From Psychrobacter immobilis (GTDB lineage: Bacteria > Pseudomonadota > Gammaproteobacteria > Pseudomonadales > Moraxellaceae): a stretch of 64,000 nucleotides of DNA. The notes below the pieces were generated by a model. That model did not search any database. It was not told the DNA's origin and saw only the letters and a program-made list of their open reading frames with translations. Position 1 is the first letter of the stretch, and each line of letters begins with the position of its first letter. Made by a program: the position numbers and the translations under genes. Positions 16,168-24,591 of this stretch are shown here, piece after piece. The stretch spans positions 1-64,000 of the forward strand of contig NZ_CAJGZN010000014.1 of assembly GCF_904846235.1 (NCBI RefSeq). The letters are read 5' to 3'.

Positions 16168-16898
16168 TTTAATAAGGGGCTGTAGTAGATAAGCACTATG
16201 CTAGACTACTTTTATGAAGATAACCCGTTGTAAACTAAGTAAAAAAGTACAGCGAAGGCTGTTAGAGTTTTTTACGGCTGAAGTGACTGCTAGAACAGCC
16301 GCAGATTTGCTTGATATTCAGCCTAATACTGCTGCACTTTTTTATCATAAAATAAGACTTGTGATAGATTACCATCTCTCATTAGAAGCTGATGAGCTTT
16401 TTGATGGTGAGGTCGAATTAGATGAAAGTTACTTTGGCGGTGTACGCAAAGGCAAAAGAGGTCGCGGGGCTGCTGGTAAAACCGCTGTATTTGGTATTCT
16501 AAAACGAAACGGTAAGGTTTATACCATTGTCGTAGCAGACACCAAACAGACTACCCTAATGCCTGTTATTAAGCGTAAAATCAAGCCTGACAGCTTTGTT
16601 TATACGGATAGCTATCGAAGTTACAATGCACTGGATGTGAGCGAGTTTAAACATTTCAGAGTCAATCACTCTATAGAGTTCATTTGCGGTAAGAACAATC
16701 ACATCAATGGCATTGAGAACTTTTGGAATCAGTCCAAACGAACACTCAGAAAGTATAATGGGATTAATAAGAAGAACTTCCATTTGTTTTTAAAAGAGTG
16801 CGAGTTTAGATTCAACTATGGCTCACCATCTAATCAGCTGAAAACATTGAGAAAATGGTGTGATATTTAATCCTTATCTACTACAGCCCCTTTAATAA
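16168..16898. mobile_element. IS1595-family (IS1016-like) insertion sequence with 8-bp target duplication
   Basis: Perfect 18-bp terminal inverted repeats GGGGCTGTAGTAGATAAG lie at 16,176-16,193 and 16,873-16,890 (715-bp element). The 8-bp direct repeat TTTAATAA flanks it at 16,168-16,175 and 16,891-16,898. Size, single transposase gene and 8-bp duplication all fit IS1595. Intact ends and duplication mean a recent insertion. It sits in the 3' end of codB. Confidence 0.95.
16214..16870 (+). CDS. IS1595-family transposase
   Basis: DDE-type transposase of 218 aa filling the element. The ISXO2-like/IS1016 pattern is clear: EVELDESYFGGVRKGKRGRG (first catalytic Asp region), FVYTDSYRSYNAL (second Asp) and NHINGIENFWNQSKRTLRKY (HxxxIENFW-type ending with the catalytic Glu or Asn-rich motif), then FHLFLKECEFRFNY. 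Length is normal for the IS1016 group and the gene appears intact, so the element is probably active. Confidence 0.93.
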   Translation: MKITRCKLSKKVQRRLLEFFTAEVTARTAADLLDIQPNTAALFYHKIRLVIDYHLSLEADELFDGEVELDESYFGGVRKGKRGRGAAGKTAVFGILKRNGKVYTIVVADTKQTTLMPVIKRKIKPDSFVYTDSYRSYNALDVSEFKHFRVNHSIEFICGKNNHINGIENFWNQSKRTLRKYNGINKKNFHLFLKECEFRFNYGSPSNQLKTLRKWCDI

Positions 16899-18107
16899 TA
16901 TTGTGTAAGCAACCGCAGAAACCACAATGCCGACAAGTGGCGCAATCCAAGGTGAAGCGTACGCGCAGCCTGAACCAATTACATAAGCCGATAATCCAAC
17001 CATATTGTACTGGGGCAATTCGATACTGCTCAAATCTGGCATGTTGCCTTTATACTTCACCCAAAAATCTGTCATGATAATCGCACCAATTGGTGGAATG
17101 AACGTTCCTAGTAATATTAAAAATGGAATCAACATGTTATACATGCCCATGACGGCTAATGCGGTGCCTAATGCAGCACCGAATAGGGTGACTAAACGTC
17201 TTTTATCTGTTCTTAATAAGTTACACCCTGCAGCTGCAAAATTGTAGATAGTATTATCTTGGGTAGTCCAAATATTAGTGAATAGCATTAGGATAGCGAT
17301 AAGCATGAAACCTTGAGCAACAAGCACATCAACGATATCTGCTTGTTGATAGATAGCAGTACCAAAAGCACCGACAAATACCATCAAGCCATTGCCAATA
17401 AAAAATGCAGCTAAAGTACTTATAACGGCTACTTTTCCTGATTTAGCAAAACGGCTCCAATTCGTTGCTTGTGTGCCCCCACTTACAAAAGTGCCAAACA
17501 CCAAGGTGATAGCAGCTGCGATTGGCATACTCTCGGTGGGTTCAATAGCTATAAATTCCGAAATACCACCTATATCGAGAATGCCTTTGTAAAAACATAA
17601 GCCTATAAAAAATAGCATCGCAGGTACGGAGATTTTTGAAAGAATTTCTAACGCTTTGTAGCCTATATACGCACTGATACAAAAACCAAAACCAAAAAAG
17701 ATCATCAATGGCGTGAGCCATGTATCTGGCAATCCCAATAATTTGACAATGACAATGGCAATCGTCGCAGTACCCCATGCATACCAACCGATTTGTGTAA
17801 ATCCTAATACAAAGTCAGATAACTTACTTCCATTTAGTCCAAAACAATATCGACCCAACAACACGGTGTTTAAACCAGTTTTACATGCAATGTAACCTAA
17901 GCCTGCTGCATAAGATCCAAGCAGTAAGTTACCTATGAATATAATAGAAATCAGCTCATAAAATGAAAATGATTTGCCAAGTGTACCGCCTGCCCACATT
18001 GTAGATGTGAAAAATGTAAAGCCCAATAATACTGACATCATGGACCATAAACTTTTTCTCTTGTCAGTTGGTACAGCGCTCAAAGGGTAGTCGTCAGATT
18101 GATTCAT
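16881..18107 (-). CDS. codB: Cytosine permease (CodB-like), 3' end altered by IS1595
   Basis: Nucleobase:cation symporter-1 family membrane protein, 408 aa, about 12 hydrophobic segments. Family features include MWAGGTLGKSFSFYELISII, GLNGSKLSDFVLGFTQIGWYAWG, GGTQATNWSRFAK and TDKRRLVTLFGA. It would import cytosine for the codA deaminase. The coding frame enters the IS1595 end, which supplies the last residues (KGL) and the stop at 16,881. Removing the IS and one copy of the duplication gives a longer tail of about 18 residues ending in a TGA that overlaps the pucR start by 14 bases. The missing tail is cytoplasmic and short, so transport may survive. AGGGA lies upstream of the start. Confidence 0.85.
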   Translation of the reverse strand: MNQSDDYPLSAVPTDKRKSLWSMMSVLLGFTFFTSTMWAGGTLGKSFSFYELISIIFIGNLLLGSYAAGLGYIACKTGLNTVLLGRYCFGLNGSKLSDFVLGFTQIGWYAWGTATIAIVIVKLLGLPDTWLTPLMIFFGFGFCISAYIGYKALEILSKISVPAMLFFIGLCFYKGILDIGGISEFIAIEPTESMPIAAAITLVFGTFVSGGTQATNWSRFAKSGKVAVISTLAAFFIGNGLMVFVGAFGTAIYQQADIVDVLVAQGFMLIAILMLFTNIWTTQDNTIYNFAAAGCNLLRTDKRRLVTLFGAALGTALAVMGMYNMLIPFLILLGTFIPPIGAIIMTDFWVKYKGNMPDLSSIELPQYNMVGLSAYVIGSGCAYASPWIAPLVGIVVSAVAYTILLKGL

Positions 18108-18277
18108 TATTCTAGATCCCTAATTTGGAGGTTGTAACTTACAAATAGCAACCTTTATGCCAATATTAAAAAGAAAAAAATAAGTGATAAAACAATCATT
18201 AACCCTTTCCATAAATGTACCATATGAACAGTATTTGTTTTTAGTAAGAAATGAGGTTGTTTTGGGAGTGCGAACGA

Positions 18278-18317
18278 ATGCACCAAATTAATCTTCTTGC
18301 GTTCTTATATGGTGCAT
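18278..18317. promoter_or_regulatory. Inverted repeat upstream of codB resembling NtrC half-sites
   Basis: ATGCACCA (18,278-18,285) and TGGTGCAT (18,310-18,317) are exact reverse complements separated by 24 bases, 170-210 bp upstream of the codB start. The halves resemble those of the NtrC consensus TGCACC-N5-GGTGCA, but here the spacing is far larger than in a single site. A nitrogen-controlled cytosine operon would make sense; the site is only a candidate. Confidence 0.35.
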
Positions 18318-18379
18318 GGTGATCTCTCTAATAAGTAAGAGCAGTTTCGAATGAAACAGTTTTAGAGCTGTTGTAGGAT

Positions 18380-19198
18380 TAATAATTGGTGGTGTTTTAA
18401 AAAGTATGCTGGCATCAGACATAGCCATAATTGACATAAAAGAACACCAAATCAAACACCTTAAAGTGGTTATCAAACTTTTTTGAGAAGCAACAGGTCT
18501 TTCGAACCGCTCGTCGCAATCGGTGTCTCAAACGGCAATTATTACCTTCTATACCTACGGTATGCTGTTTGCCAATTTGTTTCTTGTCAGGCTTGAATGC
18601 GGTTATAAAGCTATCCCAGTTATCCATGCTAATAGAACCGTAGCTTACTTTGAGTTGCTTTAAACGTGCTCTTAACTTCTTAGCCGTTCTCAAATCACGT
18701 TTGCCCCAGACATAAGCGACAATCTCATTAGTATCACGGTCATAAGCATAAATAAGCCAAACTTTACGCTTCTTGCGATACACGTAAGTCCAAAACTCAT
18801 CAACCTCTAAGCGTTCATAGTAGCGCTTTTTAGGTGTAATCTTATAGACCGATGAGCCTATGGTGCTAAGGACTTTACCAATGCTAACCTTGGCTATAAC
18901 CGCTATATCACGAACGCCGCAACCATGAACCGTCATTAGCCCTATCTTGTCTTCTATTTGCGAATGGCAGCCTTGGTAGGTTAAAGCATGGTCGCCAATG
19001 AATTGACGTTTGCAGTCCTTACATTGGTAGTTCTGCTTGCCATAGCTTTTTGTACCATTTTTCTTTAGACTGGGACTGTGACAGTCGGGGCATATGATAT
19101 CTATTTGTGTCTTCATAACCTCAAATATATCATCTTGCTTCGGCTGTCACCCCTCCTTTATTTCTTCAGCATACTTTTTGATACACCACCTAATAATT
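18380..19198. mobile_element. IS1-family insertion sequence with 8-bp target duplication
   Basis: Imperfect 24-bp terminal inverted repeats GGTGGTGT-n-TATGCTG lie at 18,388-18,411 and 19,167-19,190. The 8-bp duplication TAATAATT is present at 18,380-18,387 and 19,191-19,198. The 803-bp size fits IS1. It lies in the gap upstream of codB and has intact ends. Confidence 0.93.
18415..19116 (-). CDS. IS1-family transposase (single-frame InsAB type)
   Basis: Transposase of 233 aa in one frame, unlike classical IS1 that needs a frameshift to fuse InsA and InsB. The N-terminal zinc ribbon is visible (CPDCHSP, then YQCKDCKRQF), followed by an HTH region and the DDE domain: LEVDEFWTYVYRKKRKVWL, SMDNWDSF and TVGIEGNNCRLRHRLRRAVR with the catalytic Glu and the basic C-terminal region. 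The gene is intact. Confidence 0.92.
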   Translation of the reverse strand: MKTQIDIICPDCHSPSLKKNGTKSYGKQNYQCKDCKRQFIGDHALTYQGCHSQIEDKIGLMTVHGCGVRDIAVIAKVSIGKVLSTIGSSVYKITPKKRYYERLEVDEFWTYVYRKKRKVWLIYAYDRDTNEIVAYVWGKRDLRTAKKLRARLKQLKVSYGSISMDNWDSFITAFKPDKKQIGKQHTVGIEGNNCRLRHRLRRAVRKTCCFSKKFDNHFKVFDLVFFYVNYGYV

Positions 19199-19341
19199 TA
19201 AAAGAAGATGAATAACGGAAAGGTAAATCATGAGGGTTTTATTTCGAATGCAGGGATCTCTAAGTAATAGCAAGTATATCTCTGGCAAAACTGAACCGCC
19301 CCGGGATTGTCGGAGACTCAACATTCTGAGAGAATACGACA

Positions 19342-19659
19342 ATGAAAAAACAAACCTACACTCCTGAGATTAAAGAACGCGCCGTTCGCATGCTGATTGA
19401 AGCGTCGAGCGACTATCCTTCTACATGGTCAGCCATTCAAGCCATAGCGTCAAAGATTGGCTGTACGCCTGAGACACTGCGATCCTGGCATAAAAAGCAC
19501 ATAGACCAAACCATTCCCGCCTCAGTGCAGGCTCAAAGTGACAAAGAGCGTATCAAAGAGCTTGAACGCGAGAACAAAGAGCTCAAGCAAGCCAATGAGA
19601 TTATACGTAAGGCTGCCGCTTTTTTCGCCCAGGCGGGGACGGGCCGTCCACCCAGATAA
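19342..19659 (+). CDS. IS3-family transposase OrfA
   Basis: HTH protein of 105 aa beginning MKKQTYTPEIKERAVRMLIE, with the recognition segment CTPETLRSWHKKH and a C-terminal leucine-zipper-like coiled coil (SDKERIKELERENKELKQAN). This protein binds the IS ends. OrfB lies in the -1 frame; the heptamer TTTTTTC at 19,620-19,626 near the 3' end is a plausible slippery site for producing the fused transposase. Confidence 0.92.
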   Translation: MKKQTYTPEIKERAVRMLIEASSDYPSTWSAIQAIASKIGCTPETLRSWHKKHIDQTIPASVQAQSDKERIKELERENKELKQANEIIRKAAAFFAQAGTGRPPR

Positions 19660-20561
19660 TGGTTCAGTTTATTGATGACTATAGAGGTAGTTATGGGGTC
19701 GAGCTGATCTGTAGAGTATTACCGATTGCCCCATCAACCTATCACCGTACTAAAGACCTAGAGTGCTGCCCTGAAAGGCGTTCACTGCGCAGTCAGCATG
19801 ACGACTACTATCTCAGCGAGATTAAACGCATCTGGCAGGACAGCAAATGCCGCTATGGTGCTCGCAAAGTCTGGCGGCAGATGAAGGCAGACGGCATTTA
19901 TATCGCACGCTGCACCGTCGAGCGTTTAATGAGTCAGCACGGCTTACAAGGTGTCTGGCGCGGTAAGGGTAAGATTACCACCAACAGCCGTGACGACCAA
20001 AAGCGTGCTGACGACTTGGTCAATCGTAACTTTAATGCCCATCGTCCTAATCAGCTGTGGGTTGCAGATTTTACTTATATCAAGACATTGAGCGGCTGGG
20101 TTTATACCGCTTTTATCATCGATGTATTTGCTCGCGCTATTGTCGGCTGGAAAGTATCGAATCGTATGAACACGGATATGGTAATGGCGGCATTAAACCA
20201 AGCAATAGCAGATAGAAACCATCCCAAAGATGTCATTCATCACAGTGATCGAGGGGTTCAGTACTTATCTATTCGCTATACTGATAAGATGACGGACTCT
20301 GGCGTGATTGCTTCTGTTGGTACAACAGGCGATTCATACGACAATGCATTGGCTGAAACGGTCAATGGGCTTTACAAGTCTGAGGTGATTCATTATTTAA
20401 AGCAGAACTGGACTGGTGTGAACGATGTTGAACTGGCAACCCTTGAATGGGTGGATTGGTTCAACAAGAAGCGTCTACATGGCACGATTGGATATGTGTC
20501 ACCCTTTGAGTTTGAAAAGCGGTATTATGATAATTTAATCCTGTCAGGCATTGCTGCCTGA
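19659..20561 (+). CDS. IS3-family transposase OrfB (DDE integrase)
   Basis: Catalytic part of the IS3 transposase, 300 aa, with HTH_21 (CRYGARKVWRQMKADG) and rve core. The DDE residues are seen in LWVADFTYI (Asp), HHSDRGVQYLS (Asp) and DSYDNALAETVNGLYKSE (Glu). The start ATG overlaps the orfA stop codon by one base. The frame is intact. Confidence 0.93.
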   Translation: MVQFIDDYRGSYGVELICRVLPIAPSTYHRTKDLECCPERRSLRSQHDDYYLSEIKRIWQDSKCRYGARKVWRQMKADGIYIARCTVERLMSQHGLQGVWRGKGKITTNSRDDQKRADDLVNRNFNAHRPNQLWVADFTYIKTLSGWVYTAFIIDVFARAIVGWKVSNRMNTDMVMAALNQAIADRNHPKDVIHHSDRGVQYLSIRYTDKMTDSGVIASVGTTGDSYDNALAETVNGLYKSEVIHYLKQNWTGVNDVELATLEWVDWFNKKRLHGTIGYVSPFEFEKRYYDNLILSGIAA

Positions 20562-20640
20562 CTCAAGTAGATCAGCCTTCGATATAGTCGGGGCGGTTCA
20601 AAATATTACCTATCAAAAAATTGGAAGTCTGATTAATACT

Positions 20641-21615
20641 ATGAACAAGATACTTAGAAAGAATATAGTTGCTATTATTTTACCAATAACATTGCTTGGT
20701 ATGCCTTCTTGTGCTGTCATTGGTGGTGCTGATAGTGAAGGCTATACCCAGCATGTTGATGGCGTTATGTGGAACAATAAAAAAAGTATTGACTTCAAAG
20801 AGGTGCTCAAGCAAGAAGTGGCGTCTGATAAGACTCGATTAGTATTTATACGGAAGAACGATAATCATTCTGAGCAAACAAGTACCAATATCTCTATCAA
20901 CAACAGGTTTCAAGTCAGTTTGCATGCGAACAACTACACGGTGGTGGACTCTTGTGTTGGAATTAATCAGTTGAGTGTTCAGGCGACTGGTTTTAAAAAT
21001 AATAACTTATTGGCAGATAAGCAAGATTATCAGTTACAAGGTGGTCAAACGTACTTTTTTTATGTCGAAATGGACGGAACAGGTGAGAGCACACTGACGC
21101 AGATAACGCCTGACAGTGCATCACCGCTATTAGCAAATAAGTCCTATCAGTCTCATCAAATTAGCCGTGTCGTACCGAATTGTCCAGCACCTGTCGCTGC
21201 TATGCCCACTGTGACACCACCTTTAACAGTAGAAAAAGAAACACCAGTGCTAACTGAAAAAGTGACGATTGATCTTGAGGTATTATTTGAGACGGATAAG
21301 GCGGTCGTACGGCCAGAGTATTATGCCAAAGTAGCTGAGTTGGCTGAATTTATGACCCAGTACCCTAATACGGTAGTAACCATCGAGGGGCATACTGATA
21401 GCCGAGGCAAAGATAGCTATAACCAAGCTTTATCCCAACGTCGTGTTAATGCGGTAAAAGAAGTATTGATCTCGCAGTTTGGAGTCGCAGAAGATCGTTT
21501 AACTGCCATTGGTTATGGCGAGTCGCAGCCAAGAGCAAGCAACGACACAGTAGAAGGTAGGCAGCTCAATCGCCGAGTGGTTGCTGTGGTCGAAGAAAAC
21601 CTAGCCAAGCCATGA
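20641..21615 (+). CDS. OmpA-domain lipoprotein
   Basis: Envelope protein of 324 aa starting MNKILRKN; a longer frame back to 20,551 would begin inside the IS3 element. A lipoprotein signal ends GMPSC (about residue 25). The middle region (about 60-180) is a beta-rich domain without a firm family match. Residues about 215-320 are a peptidoglycan-binding OmpA domain: DLEVLFETDKAVVRPEYYAK, TIEGHTDSRGKDSYNQALSQ with the diaminopimelate-binding Asp/Arg pattern, and GYGESQPRASN. It sits 78 bp before the adhesin gene and in the same direction, so it may anchor or assist the adhesin and its secretion system at the outer membrane. Confidence 0.87.
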   Translation: MNKILRKNIVAIILPITLLGMPSCAVIGGADSEGYTQHVDGVMWNNKKSIDFKEVLKQEVASDKTRLVFIRKNDNHSEQTSTNISINNRFQVSLHANNYTVVDSCVGINQLSVQATGFKNNNLLADKQDYQLQGGQTYFFYVEMDGTGESTLTQITPDSASPLLANKSYQSHQISRVVPNCPAPVAAMPTVTPPLTVEKETPVLTEKVTIDLEVLFETDKAVVRPEYYAKVAELAEFMTQYPNTVVTIEGHTDSRGKDSYNQALSQRRVNAVKEVLISQFGVAEDRLTAIGYGESQPRASNDTVEGRQLNRRVVAVVEENLAKP

Positions 21616-21693
21616 GTTTTTAGCGATTTAGACATCCTAATACATAAGACTGTAAAGTTCTAAAATTTTGATTGAAGAATATAAGAGATAAAA

Positions 21694-24528
21694 ATGAATA
21701 CGATTATTGTGAAGACAAATGATGCGACTCAAACCATAGATCAAGTACAAGTCGTGACCAAGGACGGTAAGCCTACCATTATTAAAGCTATGGATAAGGT
21801 GAATTATGAGTTTCATGATACTGCTATCGGTCGAGCGCCTAACCATATCATCACTAAACGTCTGAAAAATGACTTACATGTTTCATTTGAAGAAGAAGGT
21901 CAAGAAAGCGACCTTATTATACAAGGTTTTTACGATAACCCAGACAGTGCGCTACTTGGTATCGCTGAAGATGGAGAATACTATTATTATATTCCAGATA
22001 CTGGTGAGACCTATGATTATGTGACTCAACTAAAAGTTGGTGATGTCGAGGGTCAGGCGCTCGGCGGTACGGAGTATGTAGCTATTGTGCCTTGGTGGAT
22101 ACCAGCGGCGGCTGGCGTTGGTTTGGTTGGTATAGTCGCTGCTAGTAGTAGCAGCTCAAACGATAGTGGTGGCGATGTTATTCCTCCTGTTTATCAGGCG
22201 CCTGTTGCTAACAATGACGAAGTAACCACCGAAAGTGGAACGCCAGTGACAAAGGACATCATTGGCAACGATACCGATCCAAACGACGACCCATTGACGG
22301 TTGATGACTTCACGGTTGACGGCACTACCTATCAGCCAGGTGAGACGGCGACGATCACAGGCGTGGGTACGATTACCATGACGCCAGAAGGTGAGCTAAC
22401 CTTCACCCCAGAGCCTAATTACGCAGGTCCAGTGCCAGACGTCACGTACACCGTGACTGATGGTCAAGACACAGACACCGGTACCGTCACCTTTATCGAT
22501 GTGCCAAATGCACCGCCTGTTGCTAACAATGACGAAGTAACCACCGAAAGTGGAACGCCAGTGACAAAGGACATCATTGGCAACGATACCGATCCAAACG
22601 ACGACCCATTGACGGTTGATGACTTCACGGTTGACGGCACTACCTATCAGCCAGGTGAGACGGCGACGATCACAGGCGTGGGTACGATTACCATGACGCC
22701 AGAAGGTGAGCTAACCTTCACCCCAGAGCCTAATTACGCAGGTCCAGTGCCAGACGTCACGTACACCGTGACTGATGGTCAAGACACAGACACCGGTACC
22801 GTCACCTTTATCGATGTGCCAAATGCACCGCCTGTTGCTAACAATGACGACCAATCTATGGAAGAAGACTCTGGTACCACTACTGGCAATGTGCTGACTA
22901 ATGACGTATCAGGTCTGACAGTAACAGGTATCCAAATTGGCGGAGCTGACTATACTGTTGGAACTTCTATTGATATCCCAGATGTCGGTAGTGTGCAAAT
23001 CGATGCTAATGGTGACTATAGCTTTACGCCTGTAGAGGACTATAGTGGTGATGTGCCTACTATTACTTATACGGTTAGTGATGGTACTACGACAGACACT
23101 GCAGACTTAAACATTGAAGTTATAGCGGTTGCAGATAAACCAACGGCAGGTGCTTTTGAGCTTGATCCTCCTGCTTTAAGTCTAAATATTCAAACATGGT
23201 CTAATGCCCAAAATATCAATGGTGAGAACCTATTAGAAAACGGTGGAGATGGCGCAGCTAAAGAGACTTTATTAAACGCAATTGATTATTTAAGAAGTAA
23301 TGAGAATGTGACTAACAGTAATGGATCCGCTGTTAGTACATCTGGTTCAGGAACAACCACTAGTCTATCCAGTACCAACCTACCTGCGTATGATGCCGTT
23401 TATATATCAGGCTATGTCTTCCTTGAGGTTGGTCAAACTTACACATATTCAGGCATTGGCGATGACAGTGCTGCAATTGTCATTGGTGATGATGTCTCTT
23501 CGTTGCATGTAAACTGGAGAGGAGCTAACACTAGTGGCGAAGATGACTTTAGCGTGACCGAGACAGGCTTCTATAGTTTCCAGTTTTATGCACATAATGC
23601 GGATGGACCAGGTAACTATGACTTTGCAGTTGCAAACACTGACGGGTCGTCTATGAAGTACTATCCAAATGCTGATGCTATAGAAGATAGTCTGAAAGAG
23701 ACGAGATATGTTTTGGGTGGTTACGATGCCGGGAGCGATGGAAAAGACGATACTGGTTTCTTTCCAGTGAATATAGGATATGAGGGCCTATCTTCAGATA
23801 CCATTGATTTAACAGGTATTCATCTACAAGCAACCGATATTGATGGTTCAGAATACTTATCGTTTGAAGTCTCTGGCTTACCAGCTGGTGCAATGCTTTC
23901 TTTTACGGATGCAAGCGGTACAAATCATTCTGTAACTGTAGGCGCCGACGGTATCGCCAACTATACTCCAGCAGTAGGTGATACAGGTACAAATGAATAT
24001 AAGGACTTTAAACTAGTTGTTGGAGATGATACTACAGCCGCTTCACTTGATGTGACTTTCATAGTAACGTCTACTGAAAAGTCAAATGGCGATAGCTCAT
24101 CCTCTACGATAGAGTTCGAGGTACAGGTAACGGATAATATAGGCAATGACACCATTGAGTTTTCAGCAGATAAAGTTTCGATGGATGGTGGTGCAGGTTT
24201 TGATACGCTACTGGTAGATACCAGTATTGATTTTAGTAGCTTTGATAGCAATAAGATTGATAATATGGAACTTATTGAGTTAGGTGATGGGGCACAGTCA
24301 TTGACTAATCTAAAGACTAGTGACGTTATTAATATGACTGATAGCAACGATACAATATTTGTCGATGGAGATACTGCTGATAGTGTGCAGCTATCTGGTA
24401 ATGATTGGACCAATACCAACAATACCACGACCCAAAACGGTAATACCTATGATATCTATAGCTTTAGTGATAGTAATGGTACTCATAACGTGATGATTGA
24501 TACTGATATTACTACCACTATTATCTAA
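21694..24528 (+). CDS. BapA/LapA-like type I secreted adhesin with cadherin-like repeats
   Basis: Secreted surface protein of 944 aa. Residues 1-~150 are a BapA-prefix-like domain (ending in a hydrophobic WWIPAAAGVGLVGIVAA segment followed by a Ser/Gly linker), which in LapA/BapA proteins retains the adhesin in the outer membrane pore. Two identical 105-residue cadherin-like repeats follow (about 169-378, each starting VANNDEVTTESGTPVTKDII), then a third divergent one, a PA14/lectin-like region (about 490-650) and a C-terminal type I secretion region with GNDTIEFSADKVSMDGGAGFD. Acidic, Cys-free, Asp/Thr-rich composition fits calcium-dependent adhesins. Cognate TolC, ABC and HlyD genes follow. 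It is short for the class, and repeat collapse in assembly is possible. Confidence 0.85.
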   Translation: MNTIIVKTNDATQTIDQVQVVTKDGKPTIIKAMDKVNYEFHDTAIGRAPNHIITKRLKNDLHVSFEEEGQESDLIIQGFYDNPDSALLGIAEDGEYYYYIPDTGETYDYVTQLKVGDVEGQALGGTEYVAIVPWWIPAAAGVGLVGIVAASSSSSNDSGGDVIPPVYQAPVANNDEVTTESGTPVTKDIIGNDTDPNDDPLTVDDFTVDGTTYQPGETATITGVGTITMTPEGELTFTPEPNYAGPVPDVTYTVTDGQDTDTGTVTFIDVPNAPPVANNDEVTTESGTPVTKDIIGNDTDPNDDPLTVDDFTVDGTTYQPGETATITGVGTITMTPEGELTFTPEPNYAGPVPDVTYTVTDGQDTDTGTVTFIDVPNAPPVANNDDQSMEEDSGTTTGNVLTNDVSGLTVTGIQIGGADYTVGTSIDIPDVGSVQIDANGDYSFTPVEDYSGDVPTITYTVSDGTTTDTADLNIEVIAVADKPTAGAFELDPPALSLNIQTWSNAQNINGENLLENGGDGAAKETLLNAIDYLRSNENVTNSNGSAVSTSGSGTTTSLSSTNLPAYDAVYISGYVFLEVGQTYTYSGIGDDSAAIVIGDDVSSLHVNWRGANTSGEDDFSVTETGFYSFQFYAHNADGPGNYDFAVANTDGSSMKYYPNADAIEDSLKETRYVLGGYDAGSDGKDDTGFFPVNIGYEGLSSDTIDLTGIHLQATDIDGSEYLSFEVSGLPAGAMLSFTDASGTNHSVTVGADGIANYTPAVGDTGTNEYKDFKLVVGDDTTAASLDVTFIVTSTEKSNGDSSSSTIEFEVQVTDNIGNDTIEFSADKVSMDGGAGFDTLLVDTSIDFSSFDSNKIDNMELIELGDGAQSLTNLKTSDVINMTDSNDTIFVDGDTADSVQLSGNDWTNTNNTTTQNGNTYDIYSFSDSNGTHNVMIDTDITTTII
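22201..22830 (+). repeat. Two 315-bp tandem repeats inside the adhesin gene
   Basis: CCTGTTGCTAACAATGACGA begins at 22,201 and again at 22,516, and the start of a third unit at 22,831. The first two 315-bp units (105 codons) look base-for-base identical; the third diverges after about 20 bases. Identity in silent positions points to recent duplication, gene conversion or a collapsed longer array. Confidence 0.93.
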
Positions 24529-24553
24529 TCCAAACCTTATCTATAACTGTGAC

Positions 24554-24582
24554 AAAGAAGCCATACTTGTGATGGCTTCTTT
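24554..24582. terminator. Bidirectional terminator between adhesin and TonB-like gene
   Basis: AAAGAAGCCAT (24,554-24,564) and its exact complement ATGGCTTCTTT (24,572-24,582) form an 11-bp stem with a 7-base loop between two convergent genes. Confidence 0.85.
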
Positions 24583-24591
24583 GTTACGTAT

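Larger units (their letters stand above)
19292..20600 (+). mobile_element. IS3-family insertion sequence
   Basis: The ends share TGAACCGCCCCG as a 12-bp inverted repeat (19,292-19,303 and 20,589-20,600). The two overlapping frames orfA and orfB fill the element (1,309 bp), a standard IS3 layout. No clear target duplication is visible, so the element may have recombined. It stops 40 bp upstream of the OmpA-like lipoprotein gene and may have replaced or altered that gene's promoter. Confidence 0.9.

Noticed and set aside
18255-18320. Sigma-54 promoter before codB
   Set aside because: The best GG/GC pair (TGGTGCATTCGTTCGCA) has 11 instead of 10 bases between, so it does not fit.
19285-20607. 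Target duplication of the IS3 element at 19,292
   Set aside because: Flanking bases (AAAC and AAAT) share at most AAA and are not aligned to the ends.
22201-22845. CRISPR-like or satellite array
   Set aside because: The 315-bp units are in frame and encode cadherin-like domains.
23961-24428. 155-aa Ser/Val-rich frame antisense to the adhesin
   Set aside because: Composition is the mirror of Asp/Thr codons in the repeat protein.
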